From: Rhodoferax sp. OV413
GTDB lineage: Bacteria; Pseudomonadota; Gammaproteobacteria; Burkholderiales; Burkholderiaceae_C
DNA: 64,000 nt
Assembly (NCBI RefSeq): GCF_900104385.1
Contig: NZ_FNJA01000001.1
Location: 842,386-906,385, forward strand
Reading direction: 5' to 3'
The position numbers were made by a program, and so were the translations under genes. Shown here in pieces: positions 1 through 8,484 of this stretch. Each line of letters starts with the position of its first letter. Position 1 is the first letter of the stretch. Under the pieces are notes generated by a model, which worked only from the letters and a program-made list of their open reading frames with translations, had not been told where the DNA came from and did not search any database.

Positions 1-63
1 CTGTACCCGTTTGCCATCTATGAGGGCGCGACCGTCTAGCTTGAGATCAGAGACATTGAACAT
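1..63 (-). CDS. aldehyde dehydrogenase, N-terminal fragment (PuuC-like)
   Basis: The first 21 codons of a gene that runs off the left edge. Read on the minus strand from an ATG at 63 the peptide contains LKLDGRALIDGKRV, which resembles the N-terminal strand of NAD-dependent aldehyde dehydrogenases of the PuuC type (gamma-glutamyl-aminobutyraldehyde or aminobutyraldehyde oxidation). It is the next gene after potI in the same direction, with 75 bases between, and would supply the one putrescine-degradation step otherwise missing here. The context fits well, but only 21 residues are visible, so the family call is an inference. Confidence 0.5.
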   Translation of the reverse strand, partial: MFNVSDLKLDGRALIDGKRVQ

Positions 64-138
64 GCTGGTTTCCGTAACGGGGTTAACGTGAAAGAACTTT
101 CATGACCCGGGGTGCTCTGCCCCCAAAGTACATGACAG

Positions 139-975
139 TTAAGCGGCCGTGGCCGCCTGGATATCGCGCGCACGGCGGGCCTGCTGGCGCGCCATGATCA
201 CGCTGTAGGCAATGATGCCGACGCTGACGACCGTGATCAAAATCGCAGCCGCAGCATAGATCGACGGGTTCACCCCGCGCCGCGCGTAACCAAAAATCAC
301 CTGCGGCAACGTGGTCACACCCGGGCCGGACAAGAACTCGGACACCACCACGTCGTCAAACGACAGGGTGAAGGTCAGCATCCAGGCCGCCACCAGCGAC
401 GGTGCGATATTCGGCAAGGTCACCAGAAAGAACACCTGGAACGGACGGCAGCCCAGGTCCATGGCGGCCTCTTCAATGGAGCGGTCCATCTCGCGCAGCC
501 GGCCGGTGATGACCACCGTGGCATAGGCCATGCCCAGCAGGGTGTGGCCCAGCACGATGGTGATCGCCCCGCGGTCCGGCCAGCCCAGCGCCCGCTGCAC
601 CGCCACCATCAGCAGCAGCAGCGACAGACCGATGATCACCTCGGGCATCACCAGGGGCGCGCTGACCAGGCCGGCGAACATGGTGCGGCCCTTGAAGCGC
701 ACGTAGCGCACCAGCACAAAGGCCGCAAACGCACCCAGGATGGTGGACAAGGTACCGGTGATCACCGCCACCTTGAGCGACAGGAAGAAGCCCTCGACCA
801 GCCGAGAATCGCCCATCAACGCGTTGTACCAGCGCAGCGAAAAGCCGGTGAAGATGCCGTCCTGGCGCGTGCTGTTGAACGAGAAGACGATCAAGAAGAA
901 CAGCGGCAGGTACAAGAACAGGTAGACCGCCGCCAGCCAGAAGCGGCCGAAGTATTGCTGGATGAAGCGTGTCAT
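139..975 (-). CDS. potI: putrescine ABC transporter permease PotI
   Basis: A 278-residue inner-membrane permease of the spermidine/putrescine (PotC/PotI) family. A first membrane segment lies at about residues 12-34 and roughly six segments in all are visible. The EAA loop, which docks on the ATPase, is seen as EEAAMDLGCRPFQVFFLV near residues 167-185. It ends the potFGHI block and follows potH with one base between the two genes, so the pair is translated together. PotI and PotH form the membrane channel through which PotF-bound putrescine enters, driven by PotG. Length and motif are normal for the family. Confidence 0.93.
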   Translation of the reverse strand: MTRFIQQYFGRFWLAAVYLFLYLPLFFLIVFSFNSTRQDGIFTGFSLRWYNALMGDSRLVEGFFLSLKVAVITGTLSTILGAFAAFVLVRYVRFKGRTMFAGLVSAPLVMPEVIIGLSLLLLMVAVQRALGWPDRGAITIVLGHTLLGMAYATVVITGRLREMDRSIEEAAMDLGCRPFQVFFLVTLPNIAPSLVAAWMLTFTLSFDDVVVSEFLSGPGVTTLPQVIFGYARRGVNPSIYAAAAILITVVSVGIIAYSVIMARQQARRARDIQAATAA

Positions 976-976
976 T

Positions 977-1921
977 TCAGGCGTCCTTCGGTGCGTTGCT
1001 GGCGTCGCTGTACCGGTTATAGATGGCCATGGGCACCAGGATGAACAGGATCATCACGATGGCCAGCGCCGAGGCCCGCGGCCAGTTGTTGCTGCTGAAC
1101 ATTTCGTCCCACACCACGCGGCCGATCATCAGGTTCTCGGCACCGCCCAGCAGGGACGGAATCACGAACTCACCAACGCTGGGGATGAACACCAGCATAG
1201 AGCCGGCGATGATGCCGGCCTTGCTCAAGGGTACGGTGATCAGCCAGAACGCATGCCAGGGCGAGGCGCCCAGGTCGTGCGCGGCCTCCAGCAGGCGAAA
1301 GTCCATCTTCACCAGATTGGCGTACAGCGGCAGGATCATGAACGGGCAGTACACATAGGTCATGCCGACCAGCATGGACACATCGGTGTAGAGCATCTGT
1401 ATCGGTTCATGGGTGATACCGGCCCACATTAGCAGGTTGTTCAGCACGCCCTGGTCGGCCAGGATGCCCTTCCAGGCATAGACCCGCAGCAGAAAAGAAG
1501 TCCAGAACGGCAGCATTACCAGCATCAGCAGCGCCGGCTGGCGGCTGGCCTTGGCCCGGGCGATGAAGTAGGCAAACGGGTAGCCGATCAGCAGGCACAG
1601 CACCGTGGTCCAGAACGCATACTTGACCGAGGTGATATAGGCCTCGATGTAGATGGTCTGGCCCCAGACCATCACGCCATCGTCGCCCTGCTCGCCCACG
1701 ATGGACAGGTAGTTGTGGTACTTGAGCAGGATGTGCCACACGCCGTCGACCGCGGTGACCAGGGGTGCAAACGGGTCCACGCCATTGCCCATGTCGGTCA
1801 CGCTGATGCGCACCAGAATCAAAAACGGTACGACGAAGAAGATGACCAGCCACAGGTAGGGCACGCCGATCACAAAGCGTGCGCCGGGCAGCAGCCGGGT
1901 CCATTTCAGAAGGTTCTTCAT
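977..1921 (-). CDS. potH: putrescine ABC transporter permease PotH
   Basis: A 314-residue inner-membrane permease of the PotB/PotH family and partner of PotI. The N-terminus carries one membrane segment at about residues 18-40, followed by a long periplasmic loop (about 41-90) typical of PotH. The EAA motif is visible as LEAAHDLGASPWHAFWLI at about residues 215-232. It lies 12 bases after potG and one base before potI. It has no truncation or frameshift. Its role in putrescine import is inferred from the family and from the neighbouring putrescine-catabolic genes. Confidence 0.93.
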   Translation of the reverse strand: MKNLLKWTRLLPGARFVIGVPYLWLVIFFVVPFLILVRISVTDMGNGVDPFAPLVTAVDGVWHILLKYHNYLSIVGEQGDDGVMVWGQTIYIEAYITSVKYAFWTTVLCLLIGYPFAYFIARAKASRQPALLMLVMLPFWTSFLLRVYAWKGILADQGVLNNLLMWAGITHEPIQMLYTDVSMLVGMTYVYCPFMILPLYANLVKMDFRLLEAAHDLGASPWHAFWLITVPLSKAGIIAGSMLVFIPSVGEFVIPSLLGGAENLMIGRVVWDEMFSSNNWPRASALAIVMILFILVPMAIYNRYSDASNAPKDA

Positions 1922-1933
1922 GGCACGGTGCTC

Positions 1934-3040
1934 CTATTGGGTCAGGGTCACAGGGGCGGCATCGTCCCACCAGAAGAACACCTTGTCGTCCCAGGTGATG
2001 TTGCTGTTGTCGTGGCGGCTTTGGTTGGCCTCGGTCACCTTCACGCGGCGGCCGCCGGGCATCTCGACGATGTACGAGCTGTAGCTGCCGAAGTAGGCGA
2101 TCTCGCGCACCGTGCCGTGGAACAGGTTGATGGCCACATCGGCCGGCTTGTCTTTGGAAATCTGTATCTTCTCGGGCCGTACCGCCACCGCCAGCGGCAT
2201 GCCCAGGGTGCCGCTGATGCCGTGGCCGATATGCACCACGCCCTGCTCAGTGGTGACTTCGCAGCGGTCGGGTTCGTCGACGCTGAGCTGGCCGTCGAAC
2301 AGGTTGATATTGCCGATGAAGTCGGCCACAAAGCGGTTCGCCGGGTGCTCGTAAACCTCTTTGGGTGTGCCGACCTGCAGCACCTTGCCTTTGCTCATCA
2401 CGGCGATGCGCGAGGCCATGGTCATGGCTTCTTCCTGGTCGTGGGTCACCATCACCACGGTCACGCCCACCGATTCGATGATGTTGACCAGCTCGAACTG
2501 GGTACGCTCGCGCAGCTTCTTGTCCAATGCGCCCAGGGGTTCGTCCAGCAGCAGGAGCTGGGGTTTCTTGGCCAGGCTGCGGGCCAGGGCCACGCGCTGC
2601 TGCTGGCCACCGGACAGCTGGTGCGGCTTGCGCTTGGCGAAGTCGGTGAGCTGCACCAGGTTCAGCATCTCGTCCACGCGGGTCTTGATCTGGGCGCTGG
2701 GCATGCCTTCGCGCTTCAGGCCGAAGGCGATGTTGTCCCAGATATTCAAATGCGGAAACAGCGCGTACGACTGGAACATCATGTTGATGGGACGCTCGTA
2801 CGGCGGCATCTTGGCGATGTCCACGCCATTCAGGATCACCTGGCCCGAGGTCGGAGTTTCAAAACCGGCCAGCATGCGCAGCAGGGTCGATTTGCCGCAG
2901 CCCGAGCTGCCCAGCAGCGCAAAAATCTCGCCCTTCTGGATCGACAAACTGACGTTGTCCACCGCCGCCACGCCGTCAAAGCGTTTGACCAGGTTCTCGG
3001 TGCGCAAAAAACCTTCAGGACGAAGTTTGGGCAAATTCAT
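1934..3040 (-). CDS. potG: putrescine ABC transporter ATP-binding protein PotG
   Basis: A 368-residue ABC ATPase that energises the PotHI channel. The Walker A is GSSGCGKST (about residues 45-53), the signature LSGGQQQR, and the Walker B LLLLDEPLGALD; the C-terminal third is a TOBE-type regulatory domain as in PotA/PotG. The ATG at 3040 was chosen because the upstream extension needs a TTG start and adds residues without family similarity. A strong stem-loop with a T-run lies between potF and this gene, so potG is probably transcribed at a lower level than potF. Confidence 0.93.
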   Translation of the reverse strand: MNLPKLRPEGFLRTENLVKRFDGVAAVDNVSLSIQKGEIFALLGSSGCGKSTLLRMLAGFETPTSGQVILNGVDIAKMPPYERPINMMFQSYALFPHLNIWDNIAFGLKREGMPSAQIKTRVDEMLNLVQLTDFAKRKPHQLSGGQQQRVALARSLAKKPQLLLLDEPLGALDKKLRERTQFELVNIIESVGVTVVMVTHDQEEAMTMASRIAVMSKGKVLQVGTPKEVYEHPANRFVADFIGNINLFDGQLSVDEPDRCEVTTEQGVVHIGHGISGTLGMPLAVAVRPEKIQISKDKPADVAINLFHGTVREIAYFGSYSSYIVEMPGGRRVKVTEANQSRHDNSNITWDDKVFFWWDDAAPVTLTQ

Positions 3041-3072
3041 AAGGCTGTATCCCCGCAGCAATCAATAAACAA

Positions 3073-3112
3073 TAAAAAAAGCCGTGCACCCCGGTAAAGA
3101 CGGTGCACGGCC
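3073..3112 (-). terminator. stem-loop with T-run between potF and potG (attenuating terminator)
   Basis: On the minus strand a perfect 10-bp stem (GCCGTGCACC with GGTGCACGGC on the other arm, 3081-3090 and 3102-3111) is followed directly by seven T residues at 3080-3074, the form of a Rho-independent terminator. It sits after the potF stop and before potG in the same operon, so it is best read as a partial terminator that gives more binding protein than transporter core. Confidence 0.8.
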
Positions 3113-3128
3113 TGTCACTCACAACCGC

Positions 3129-4304
3129 TTATTTGCTTTTCTTGAACAGCGTGTAGACGTTGCTCATGGATTCGCGGGTTTCGTTGCTCAGGCTGGTGGG
3201 CGAAACCATCTTGGCCATGTTGTCGGCATCGACAAAAATCGTCTTGTCGTTGGCGATTTCAGGCTTGACCTTGTCCAGGCTGGCCTTGTTGGCCGTAGGG
3301 TAGGTCAGCTCGTTGGTCAACGAAGCCGAGACTTCGGGGCGCAGGAAGTAGTCCATGAAGATCATGGCATTGTTCGGGTGGCCCGCGTCCTTGGGAATGG
3401 CCAGGTTGTCAAAGAAGATCAGGCCGCCGCTCTTGGGCACCAGCACTTCAATGTCGTTGCCGTTCTTGTTCTCGATGGCGCGCGCCTTGGCGATGTTCAT
3501 GTCACCCGCCCAGCCCAGGCCCACGCAGGCCTTGCCGCCGGCCAGATCGTCGATCATGGTGCTGGAGAACAATCGGATGTCCTTGCGCACCTTGGCCAGC
3601 ATGGCGCCGGCTTCCTTGTGGTCGGCCACTTCGGCGGAATAAGCGTTCTTGCCCAGGTAGTGCAGTGCGGGCGGGATCACCTCGGTAGGCGAATCCAGGT
3701 AGGCAATGCCGCAGGATTTGAGCTTAGAGGTGTAGGTGGGGTTGAACACCAGATCCCAGGCGTTGTCGGGCAGAGGGGTCGAACCCAGGGCCTTGGCAAC
3801 CTTGGCCTTGTTGATGGCCACCGTGGTGTAGCTCCAGGCCCAGGGCACGAGGTAGTCGTTGCCGGCATCTACGCTGGCCACTTTGGACATGATGGTCGGG
3901 TCGAGGTTGGCCAGGTTCGGGATCTTGCTCTTGTCGAGCTTCATCAGCAGGCCGCCGTCGATTTGCGACTTGGCGAACACCGCGCCGGGCACCACGATGT
4001 CGAAACCGCTATTGCCGGCCACCAGCTTGGCCTGCAGGCCTTCGTTGTTCTCAAAGGTCTGGTAGTTGACCTTGATGCCGGTTTCTTTCTCGAAATTGGC
4101 CACCATATCTGCCGCGATGTAGTCGGGCCAGTTGTACACGTTCAATACCTTTTCTTCGGTATTGGCGGGGGGTGGTGGGGGTGCGGCAGGAGCCGATGCC
4201 ACCGGCGCGGCAGCCGGCGCAGCGGCCGCCGGGGCCTCTTCTTTTTTACCGCAGGCGCTCAGCAAAATTGCCGACAGCGCAATAACCAGTGCTTGCTGTT
4301 TCAT
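3129..4304 (-). CDS. potF: putrescine-binding protein PotF, predicted lipoprotein
   Basis: A 391-residue solute-binding protein of the PotD/PotF family that delivers putrescine to PotGHI. The mature part begins with VLNVYNWPDYIAADMVANFE, the family's typical first strand. The ATG at 4304 gives a signal peptide ending in a lipobox, LLSAC-G, followed by a linker of about 30 residues rich in Ala and Pro. Enterobacterial PotF is a free periplasmic protein, so the lipid anchor and linker are a local variation. A longer reading frame to 4622 exists but runs through the inserted element upstream and lacks similarity, so it was rejected. Confidence 0.9.
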   Translation of the reverse strand: MKQQALVIALSAILLSACGKKEEAPAAAAPAAAPVASAPAAPPPPPANTEEKVLNVYNWPDYIAADMVANFEKETGIKVNYQTFENNEGLQAKLVAGNSGFDIVVPGAVFAKSQIDGGLLMKLDKSKIPNLANLDPTIMSKVASVDAGNDYLVPWAWSYTTVAINKAKVAKALGSTPLPDNAWDLVFNPTYTSKLKSCGIAYLDSPTEVIPPALHYLGKNAYSAEVADHKEAGAMLAKVRKDIRLFSSTMIDDLAGGKACVGLGWAGDMNIAKARAIENKNGNDIEVLVPKSGGLIFFDNLAIPKDAGHPNNAMIFMDYFLRPEVSASLTNELTYPTANKASLDKVKPEIANDKTIFVDADNMAKMVSPTSLSNETRESMSNVYTLFKKSK

Positions 4305-4380
4305 AGTGTTGGTAACTCCAAAAAAACCTGTAATAAGTAAGGAAAAAGAGGCCGGGCCAGATTGTATAAAGCGAATCGAT

Positions 4381-4655
4381 CTTAGAACGTGTTTACGATC
4401 TCTTTGGGGTCGCGCAGGTATCTTTTCGGGATGCGCTGCTAGGCGCAAAACCCAAGCCAAGGCTTCTGCCTTGGCTGGTTTTGTAACGACGCAGAGCGCC
4501 CGAAAAGGTACCTGCCCTTCGGGTTGGGGTGAAATCGGGCGATTTGTCCGTCGTAGCCCTTGCATGGGCAGAGAGCCCATGCTGCGGTCTCCGACAACCA
4601 ACTCATCCCGATTGCACCCCAACGCGACCCTAAAGAGATCTTAAACACGTTCTTA
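4381..4655. mobile_element. MITE-like element with ~31-bp terminal inverted repeats and TTA duplication
   Basis: Non-coding block between spuC and potF. The left end (4384-4414, beginning AGAACGTGTTTA) and the right end (4623-4653 read backwards) are inverted copies with two mismatches over 31 bases, and similarity continues (TCGGGATG at the same offset on both sides). The flanks carry TTA (4382-4384 and 4653-4655), or CTTA if one more base is counted, as a target duplication. Inside are two large imperfect hairpins (about 4415-4521 and 4529-4625), the second holding the perfect stem GCATGGGC/GCCCATGC. No transposase is encoded, so the element would depend on one in trans. TNA duplications are known from some IS5-family groups; that link is an inference. 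Confidence 0.8.
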
Positions 4656-6050
4656 TTGCACGTGACCGGCGGTTTTAAGCTCCTGCCAGGTCAGGTCCAG
4701 GCATAGCAAGATCAGCGCCACCATTTCGTCGATCTGGGCGTGCGTCATCACCAGCGGCGGGGCAATGATCATGCGGTCGCCCACGGCGCGCATCACCAGG
4801 CCGTTGGCAAAGCAATGCTTGCGGCATAGCATGCCGACCGACAGGCTGGGGTCGAAGCGCTCGCCGGTGCGCTTGTCCTTTACCAGCACCAGCCCGGCCA
4901 CAAAGCCGCAGGATTCGGCATGCGACACCAGCGGGTGCTCGTTCAAAGCCGCGTACTTGGATGCCAAGTACGGCCCCAGATCGGTACGCACCCGCTCGGG
5001 CAGGTTTTCGCGCTCCATGATGGCGATGTTGGCCAGCGCCACCGCGCAGGCTACCGGGTGGCCGCTGTAGGTATAGCCGTGGTTGAACTCGCCGCCTTTT
5101 TCAATCAGCACCTTGGCCACGCGGTCGCCAACCAACACGCCGCCCAGCGGGATGTAGCCGCTGGTCACGCCTTTGGCAAAAGTCACCAGATCAGGCTTGT
5201 AGCCAAACTTCTCGTAGGCAAACCAGTGGCCCAGGCGGCCAAACGCACAGATCACCTCGTCGCTGATCAGCAAGATGCCGTACTTGTCGACAATCCGCTG
5301 GATCTCCGGCCAGTAGGTAGCTGGCGGAATGATCACCCCGCCCGCGCCCTGCACCGGCTCGCCGATGAAGGCCGCCACCTTGTCGGGGCCAACCTCCAGA
5401 ATCTTGGCCTCCAGCCAGCCGGCGGCGCGCAGGCCGAAGGCATCGGCTGTCTCGCCCGGCTCGGCGTTTTCCAGAAAGTACGGCTGCTCGATATGGGTGA
5501 TGTTGGGAATCGGCAGATCGCCCTGGGCATGCATGTACGACATGCCGCTCAGCGAGGCCGCCGCCATGGTGCTGCCGTGGTAGCCGTTATGGCGGCCAAT
5601 GATCACCTTGCGCTGCGGCTGGCCCAGCAGGTCCCAGTAGCGGCGCACCATGCGCACGTTGGAGTCGTTGCTCTCGCTGCCGCTGCTGGAATAAAACACA
5701 TGCTCGAAGCTGCGCCCATCCACCTTGGGTGCCAGGCTGGCCAGCTTGGCGGCCAGAGTCGCGGCCGGCACATTGGTGGTCTGGAAGAAGCTGTTGTAGT
5801 ACGGCAGCGTCATCATCTGCTGGTGGGCGGCATCGGCCAATTCCTTGCGGCCATAGCCCACGCTCACGCACCACAGGCCGCTCATCGCGTCCAGCAGGCG
5901 GTTGCCTTCGGAATCCCAGATGTAGATGCCCTCGGCCTTGGTGATGACCTTGGCGCCGCGCGCATTCAGGTCTTTGAAGTCGGTGAACGGGTGGAGAAAG
6001 TGTGCGCTGTCCAGCGACTGGATTTGGGCGGTATCGATGGTGTTGGTCAT
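4653..6050 (-). CDS. spuC: putrescine-pyruvate aminotransferase (SpuC-type, class III)
   Basis: A 465-residue PLP-dependent class III aminotransferase. The PLP lysine is Lys293 in FAKGVTSGY, with the aspartate in LLISDEVICAFGR and the phosphate-binding SSSGSESND. Close family members transfer the amino group of putrescine (or another polyamine) to pyruvate, giving 4-aminobutanal. It lies 22 bases after puuA and upstream of potFGHI. The stop codon TAA is itself part of the target duplication of the inserted element, so the element starts exactly where the protein ends. Substrate is inferred from context; other omega-amino acid substrates are possible. Confidence 0.88.
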   Translation of the reverse strand: MTNTIDTAQIQSLDSAHFLHPFTDFKDLNARGAKVITKAEGIYIWDSEGNRLLDAMSGLWCVSVGYGRKELADAAHQQMMTLPYYNSFFQTTNVPAATLAAKLASLAPKVDGRSFEHVFYSSSGSESNDSNVRMVRRYWDLLGQPQRKVIIGRHNGYHGSTMAAASLSGMSYMHAQGDLPIPNITHIEQPYFLENAEPGETADAFGLRAAGWLEAKILEVGPDKVAAFIGEPVQGAGGVIIPPATYWPEIQRIVDKYGILLISDEVICAFGRLGHWFAYEKFGYKPDLVTFAKGVTSGYIPLGGVLVGDRVAKVLIEKGGEFNHGYTYSGHPVACAVALANIAIMERENLPERVRTDLGPYLASKYAALNEHPLVSHAESCGFVAGLVLVKDKRTGERFDPSLSVGMLCRKHCFANGLVMRAVGDRMIIAPPLVMTHAQIDEMVALILLCLDLTWQELKTAGHVQ

Positions 6051-6072
6051 AGGCGTTTTCTGTGGATGAAGA

Positions 6073-7446
6073 TCAAACGTGCAACAGCAGATGCTCGCGT
6101 TCCCAAGGCGAAATCACCTTCATGAATTCTTCAAACTCCAGCTCCTTGATCTCGGTGTAGACGGTGATGAACTCCTTGCCCAGGATCTCGTGCAGATCGG
6201 GCTCGTTGCGCAGCAGGTCCAGCGCCTCGCCCAGGCTGCGCGGCAGCGAGTACGGCGCCAGGTAGGCGTCGCCCTTCATCTCGGCCTTGGGCTTGATCTT
6301 CTTTTGCATGCCCAGGTAACCGCAGGCCAGGGTCATGGCCATGGCCACGTACGGGTTGGCGTCCACGCCGATCACCCGGTTCTCGATGCGCCGCGCCTCG
6401 GGGCTGGAGATCGGCGAACGTATGCCCACGGTGCGGTTGTCAAAACCCCATTCGGTGTTGATAGGCGCCGCGGTGTTACGCGACAGCCGGCGGTAGCTGT
6501 TGACGTAGGGCGCCACCAGGGCCATGGCCGCCGGCAGGTAGCGCTGCAGGCCGCCGATGTAGTGGAAGAAGGCCTCGGACGGCGTGCCGTCGTCGTTGCT
6601 GAAGATGTTCTTGCCTGTGGCCTTGTTGATCAGGCTTTGGTGCACATGCATGGCACTGCCCGGCTCGCCGGCAATCGGCTTGGCCATGAAGGTGGCGTAC
6701 ATGTCGTGGCGCAAAGCCACTTCGCGCACCGTGCGCTTGAAGAAAAACACCTCGTCGGCCAGGCCCAGCGGATGCGCGTGGAAGAAGTTGATCTCCATCT
6801 GCCCGGCGCCGGCTTCGTGGATCAGCGTGTCCACGTTCAGCTCCATCTTGCCGCAGTAGTCGTACAGCTCTTCGAACAGCGGATCGAATTCGTTCACCGC
6901 GTCAATGCTGTAGGACTGGCGCGAGGTCTCGGCCCGGCCGCTGCGGCCAATCGGCGGGCGCAGCACGGTGTTCGGGTCGGTGTTACGCGCCACCAGGTAG
7001 AACTCCAGCTCGGGCGCCACCACCGGCTCCAGGCCCAGCGCCGCATACAGATCGCAGACCCGGCGCAACACGCTACGCGGCGCAAACGGCACCAGCTTGC
7101 CTTCGCGGTCATAGCAGTCGTGGATCACCTGGGCTGTGGGGTCGCTGGCCCAGGGCACGATGCGCACGGTAGATGCATCGGGGCGCAGCTGCATGTCGCG
7201 GTCGGTGGGGTTGACCACGTCGTAGTACGGCCCCTGCGACGGCAGCTCGCCGGTCACGCCCATGGCGACTACCGCCTCGGGGATGCGCATGCCGCGGTCT
7301 TCGGTGAACTTCTCGCGCGGCAGTATCTTGCCGCGCGCCACGCCGGTCAGGTCGGGGACCAGGCATTCGACTTCGGTGACACGGCGCTCGTTGAGCCAGT
7401 TCTCCAGGTCGTTGAAGGTCATGTGTTCTTTTTTGACATCAGCCAT
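6073..7446 (-). CDS. puuA: gamma-glutamylputrescine synthetase (glutamine synthetase family)
   Basis: A 457-residue glutamine-synthetase fold ligase. The start ATG at 7446 gives MADVKKEHMTFNDLENWL, the normal N-terminus; a longer frame to 7686 runs back into puuD and was rejected. Catalytic-domain motifs include GAGQMEINFFHAHPL and AMHVHQSL (metal and ATP site), and NTEWGFDNRTVGIR. PuuA joins glutamate to putrescine with ATP in the Puu pathway. It sits between puuD and spuC, so this operon encodes parts of both the glutamylation route (PuuA, PuuD) and the direct transaminase route (SpuC); no PuuB oxidase is present in the window. Confidence 0.88.
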   Translation of the reverse strand: MADVKKEHMTFNDLENWLNERRVTEVECLVPDLTGVARGKILPREKFTEDRGMRIPEAVVAMGVTGELPSQGPYYDVVNPTDRDMQLRPDASTVRIVPWASDPTAQVIHDCYDREGKLVPFAPRSVLRRVCDLYAALGLEPVVAPELEFYLVARNTDPNTVLRPPIGRSGRAETSRQSYSIDAVNEFDPLFEELYDYCGKMELNVDTLIHEAGAGQMEINFFHAHPLGLADEVFFFKRTVREVALRHDMYATFMAKPIAGEPGSAMHVHQSLINKATGKNIFSNDDGTPSEAFFHYIGGLQRYLPAAMALVAPYVNSYRRLSRNTAAPINTEWGFDNRTVGIRSPISSPEARRIENRVIGVDANPYVAMAMTLACGYLGMQKKIKPKAEMKGDAYLAPYSLPRSLGEALDLLRNEPDLHEILGKEFITVYTEIKELEFEEFMKVISPWEREHLLLHV

Positions 7447-7474
7447 AGGCAATTGCTCCGTTGAGGTTAGGTTG

Positions 7475-8329
7475 CTATGACTTACGGAGCGCCCGCTCCA
7501 GGGGATCGAGCGCTGCGTAAGCCGTTTTTTCACTGCTACGTGATCTGCAGGCGGCGCCAAAGGCCGCAAATATCGCTGTATAAAAAGTGTTCTCCCAAAA
7601 CCGCCACTCGGGGTGCCATTGCACAGCGTAGGCAAAAGCCGCCGCACCGCGGACCTCGAAGGCCTCGACCAGGCCGTCGGGCGCATGGGCTATCGCACGC
7701 AAGCCCGGTGCCAGCCGCGCAATGCCCTGGCCGTGCAGCGAATTCACCCGCGTCTGCGTGCCGCCCGCCCAGCCGGCCATGGCCGAATCGGAGGCGATGT
7801 ACAGGCTATGGCTCAGCCCGTATTGCTCGACCAGCGGCGCGGTTTCGTCCTCGCGGTGGTCCAGCATGCCCGGCAGTTGCTGCACCGCTTGGTGCAGGCT
7901 GCCGCCCAGCGCCACATTCATCTCCTGGAAACCGCGGCACACGCCGAGCAGCGGCACGCCCTGCGCAATGCACTCGCGCACCAACGCGAAGGTCAAGGTG
8001 TCGCGCGCCGGGTCCAGCGGCAGGCTGGGGTCGGCCACGGCCTCGTCAAAATGCGAGGGGTGCACATTGGACGGCGAGCCGGTCAGCATCACCCCGTCGA
8101 CCAAGGCCAGCAAGGCCGGAATTTGGCCCACATCGGCCAGCGGAAACACCACCGGCTGGGCACCCGCGCCATCGCGCGCGGCGCGGGCGTATTTGTCGCC
8201 CAGATAGAGATAAGGCAGGGAGCTGTCGGCGTCACCGCTGCGGTTTTGCCGGTGGTCCATCGGCAGCCACACCAGCGGGCGCCGCGAAAAAGATGCATCA
8301 GAAGTGCTTGTGTCTGGAGTGGATGTCAT
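7475..8329 (-). CDS. puuD: gamma-glutamyl-gamma-aminobutyrate hydrolase (class I GATase-like)
   Basis: A 284-residue peptidase C26 / glutamine-amidotransferase-like hydrolase. The nucleophile Cys is in LLGVCRGFQEMNVALGG and the His and Glu of the triad in AVQWHPEW. PuuD releases glutamate and GABA from gamma-Glu-GABA. It is the first gene of the putrescine operon seen here, 28 bases before puuA. The last codons (ALRKS, stop) lie in a palindrome related to one upstream of the SWIB gene, so the C-terminal tail may have been altered by a repeat. No dedicated regulator is encoded nearby. Confidence 0.88.
   Translation of the reverse strand: MTSTPDTSTSDASFSRRPLVWLPMDHRQNRSGDADSSLPYLYLGDKYARAARDGAGAQPVVFPLADVGQIPALLALVDGVMLTGSPSNVHPSHFDEAVADPSLPLDPARDTLTFALVRECIAQGVPLLGVCRGFQEMNVALGGSLHQAVQQLPGMLDHREDETAPLVEQYGLSHSLYIASDSAMAGWAGGTQTRVNSLHGQGIARLAPGLRAIAHAPDGLVEAFEVRGAAAFAYAVQWHPEWRFWENTFYTAIFAAFGAACRSRSSEKTAYAALDPLERALRKS
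7479..7522. repeat. palindrome CTTACGGAGCGC...GCGCTGCGTAAG at the 3' end of puuD
   Basis: Arms 7481-7492 and 7510-7521 are inverted copies with one mismatch. The outer sequence GACTTACG-AGC recurs in the palindrome at 37160-37218. The arms encode the last residues of PuuD. It would form a hairpin at the end of the puuD mRNA. Confidence 0.6.
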
Positions 8330-8413
8330 GCCCAGCCATTGTTCAGAAGAATGGGTTACCGATCCGATGAGGCTTCACTGTAACCTAAACGAGCCACTGC
8401 GGCCGCCCTGCAC

Positions 8414-8468
8414 ACTATTATTTTTATAGCTGCTTGCGCAAATAGCATAAGCGCCAGAGGCACTTTTT
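8414..8468 (+). repeat. interspersed repeat, copy A
   Basis: Copy of the short repeat family of this window: an AT-rich end (CTATTATTTTTATAGC), then CTGCTTGCGCA and AAGCGCCAGAGGC, ending in a T-run. It starts about 16 bases after the stop of the S1/P1 nuclease gene, with the CAGAGGC end nearest that gene. Confidence 0.8.
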
Positions 8469-8484
8469 ATCTACAAATACGGGC

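Noticed and set aside
1715-3097. Long plus-strand frame opposite potG and potH (460 residues), and similar frames opposite spuC, puuA and the carboxylase
   Set aside because: They are mirror frames of high-GC genes: His-, Gln- and Gly-rich, no family signs, and the minus-strand frames carry clear domains.
4305-4622. N-terminal extension of PotF to 4622
   Set aside because: The extension runs through the MITE-like element and is followed by an internal signal peptide, so it is not coding.
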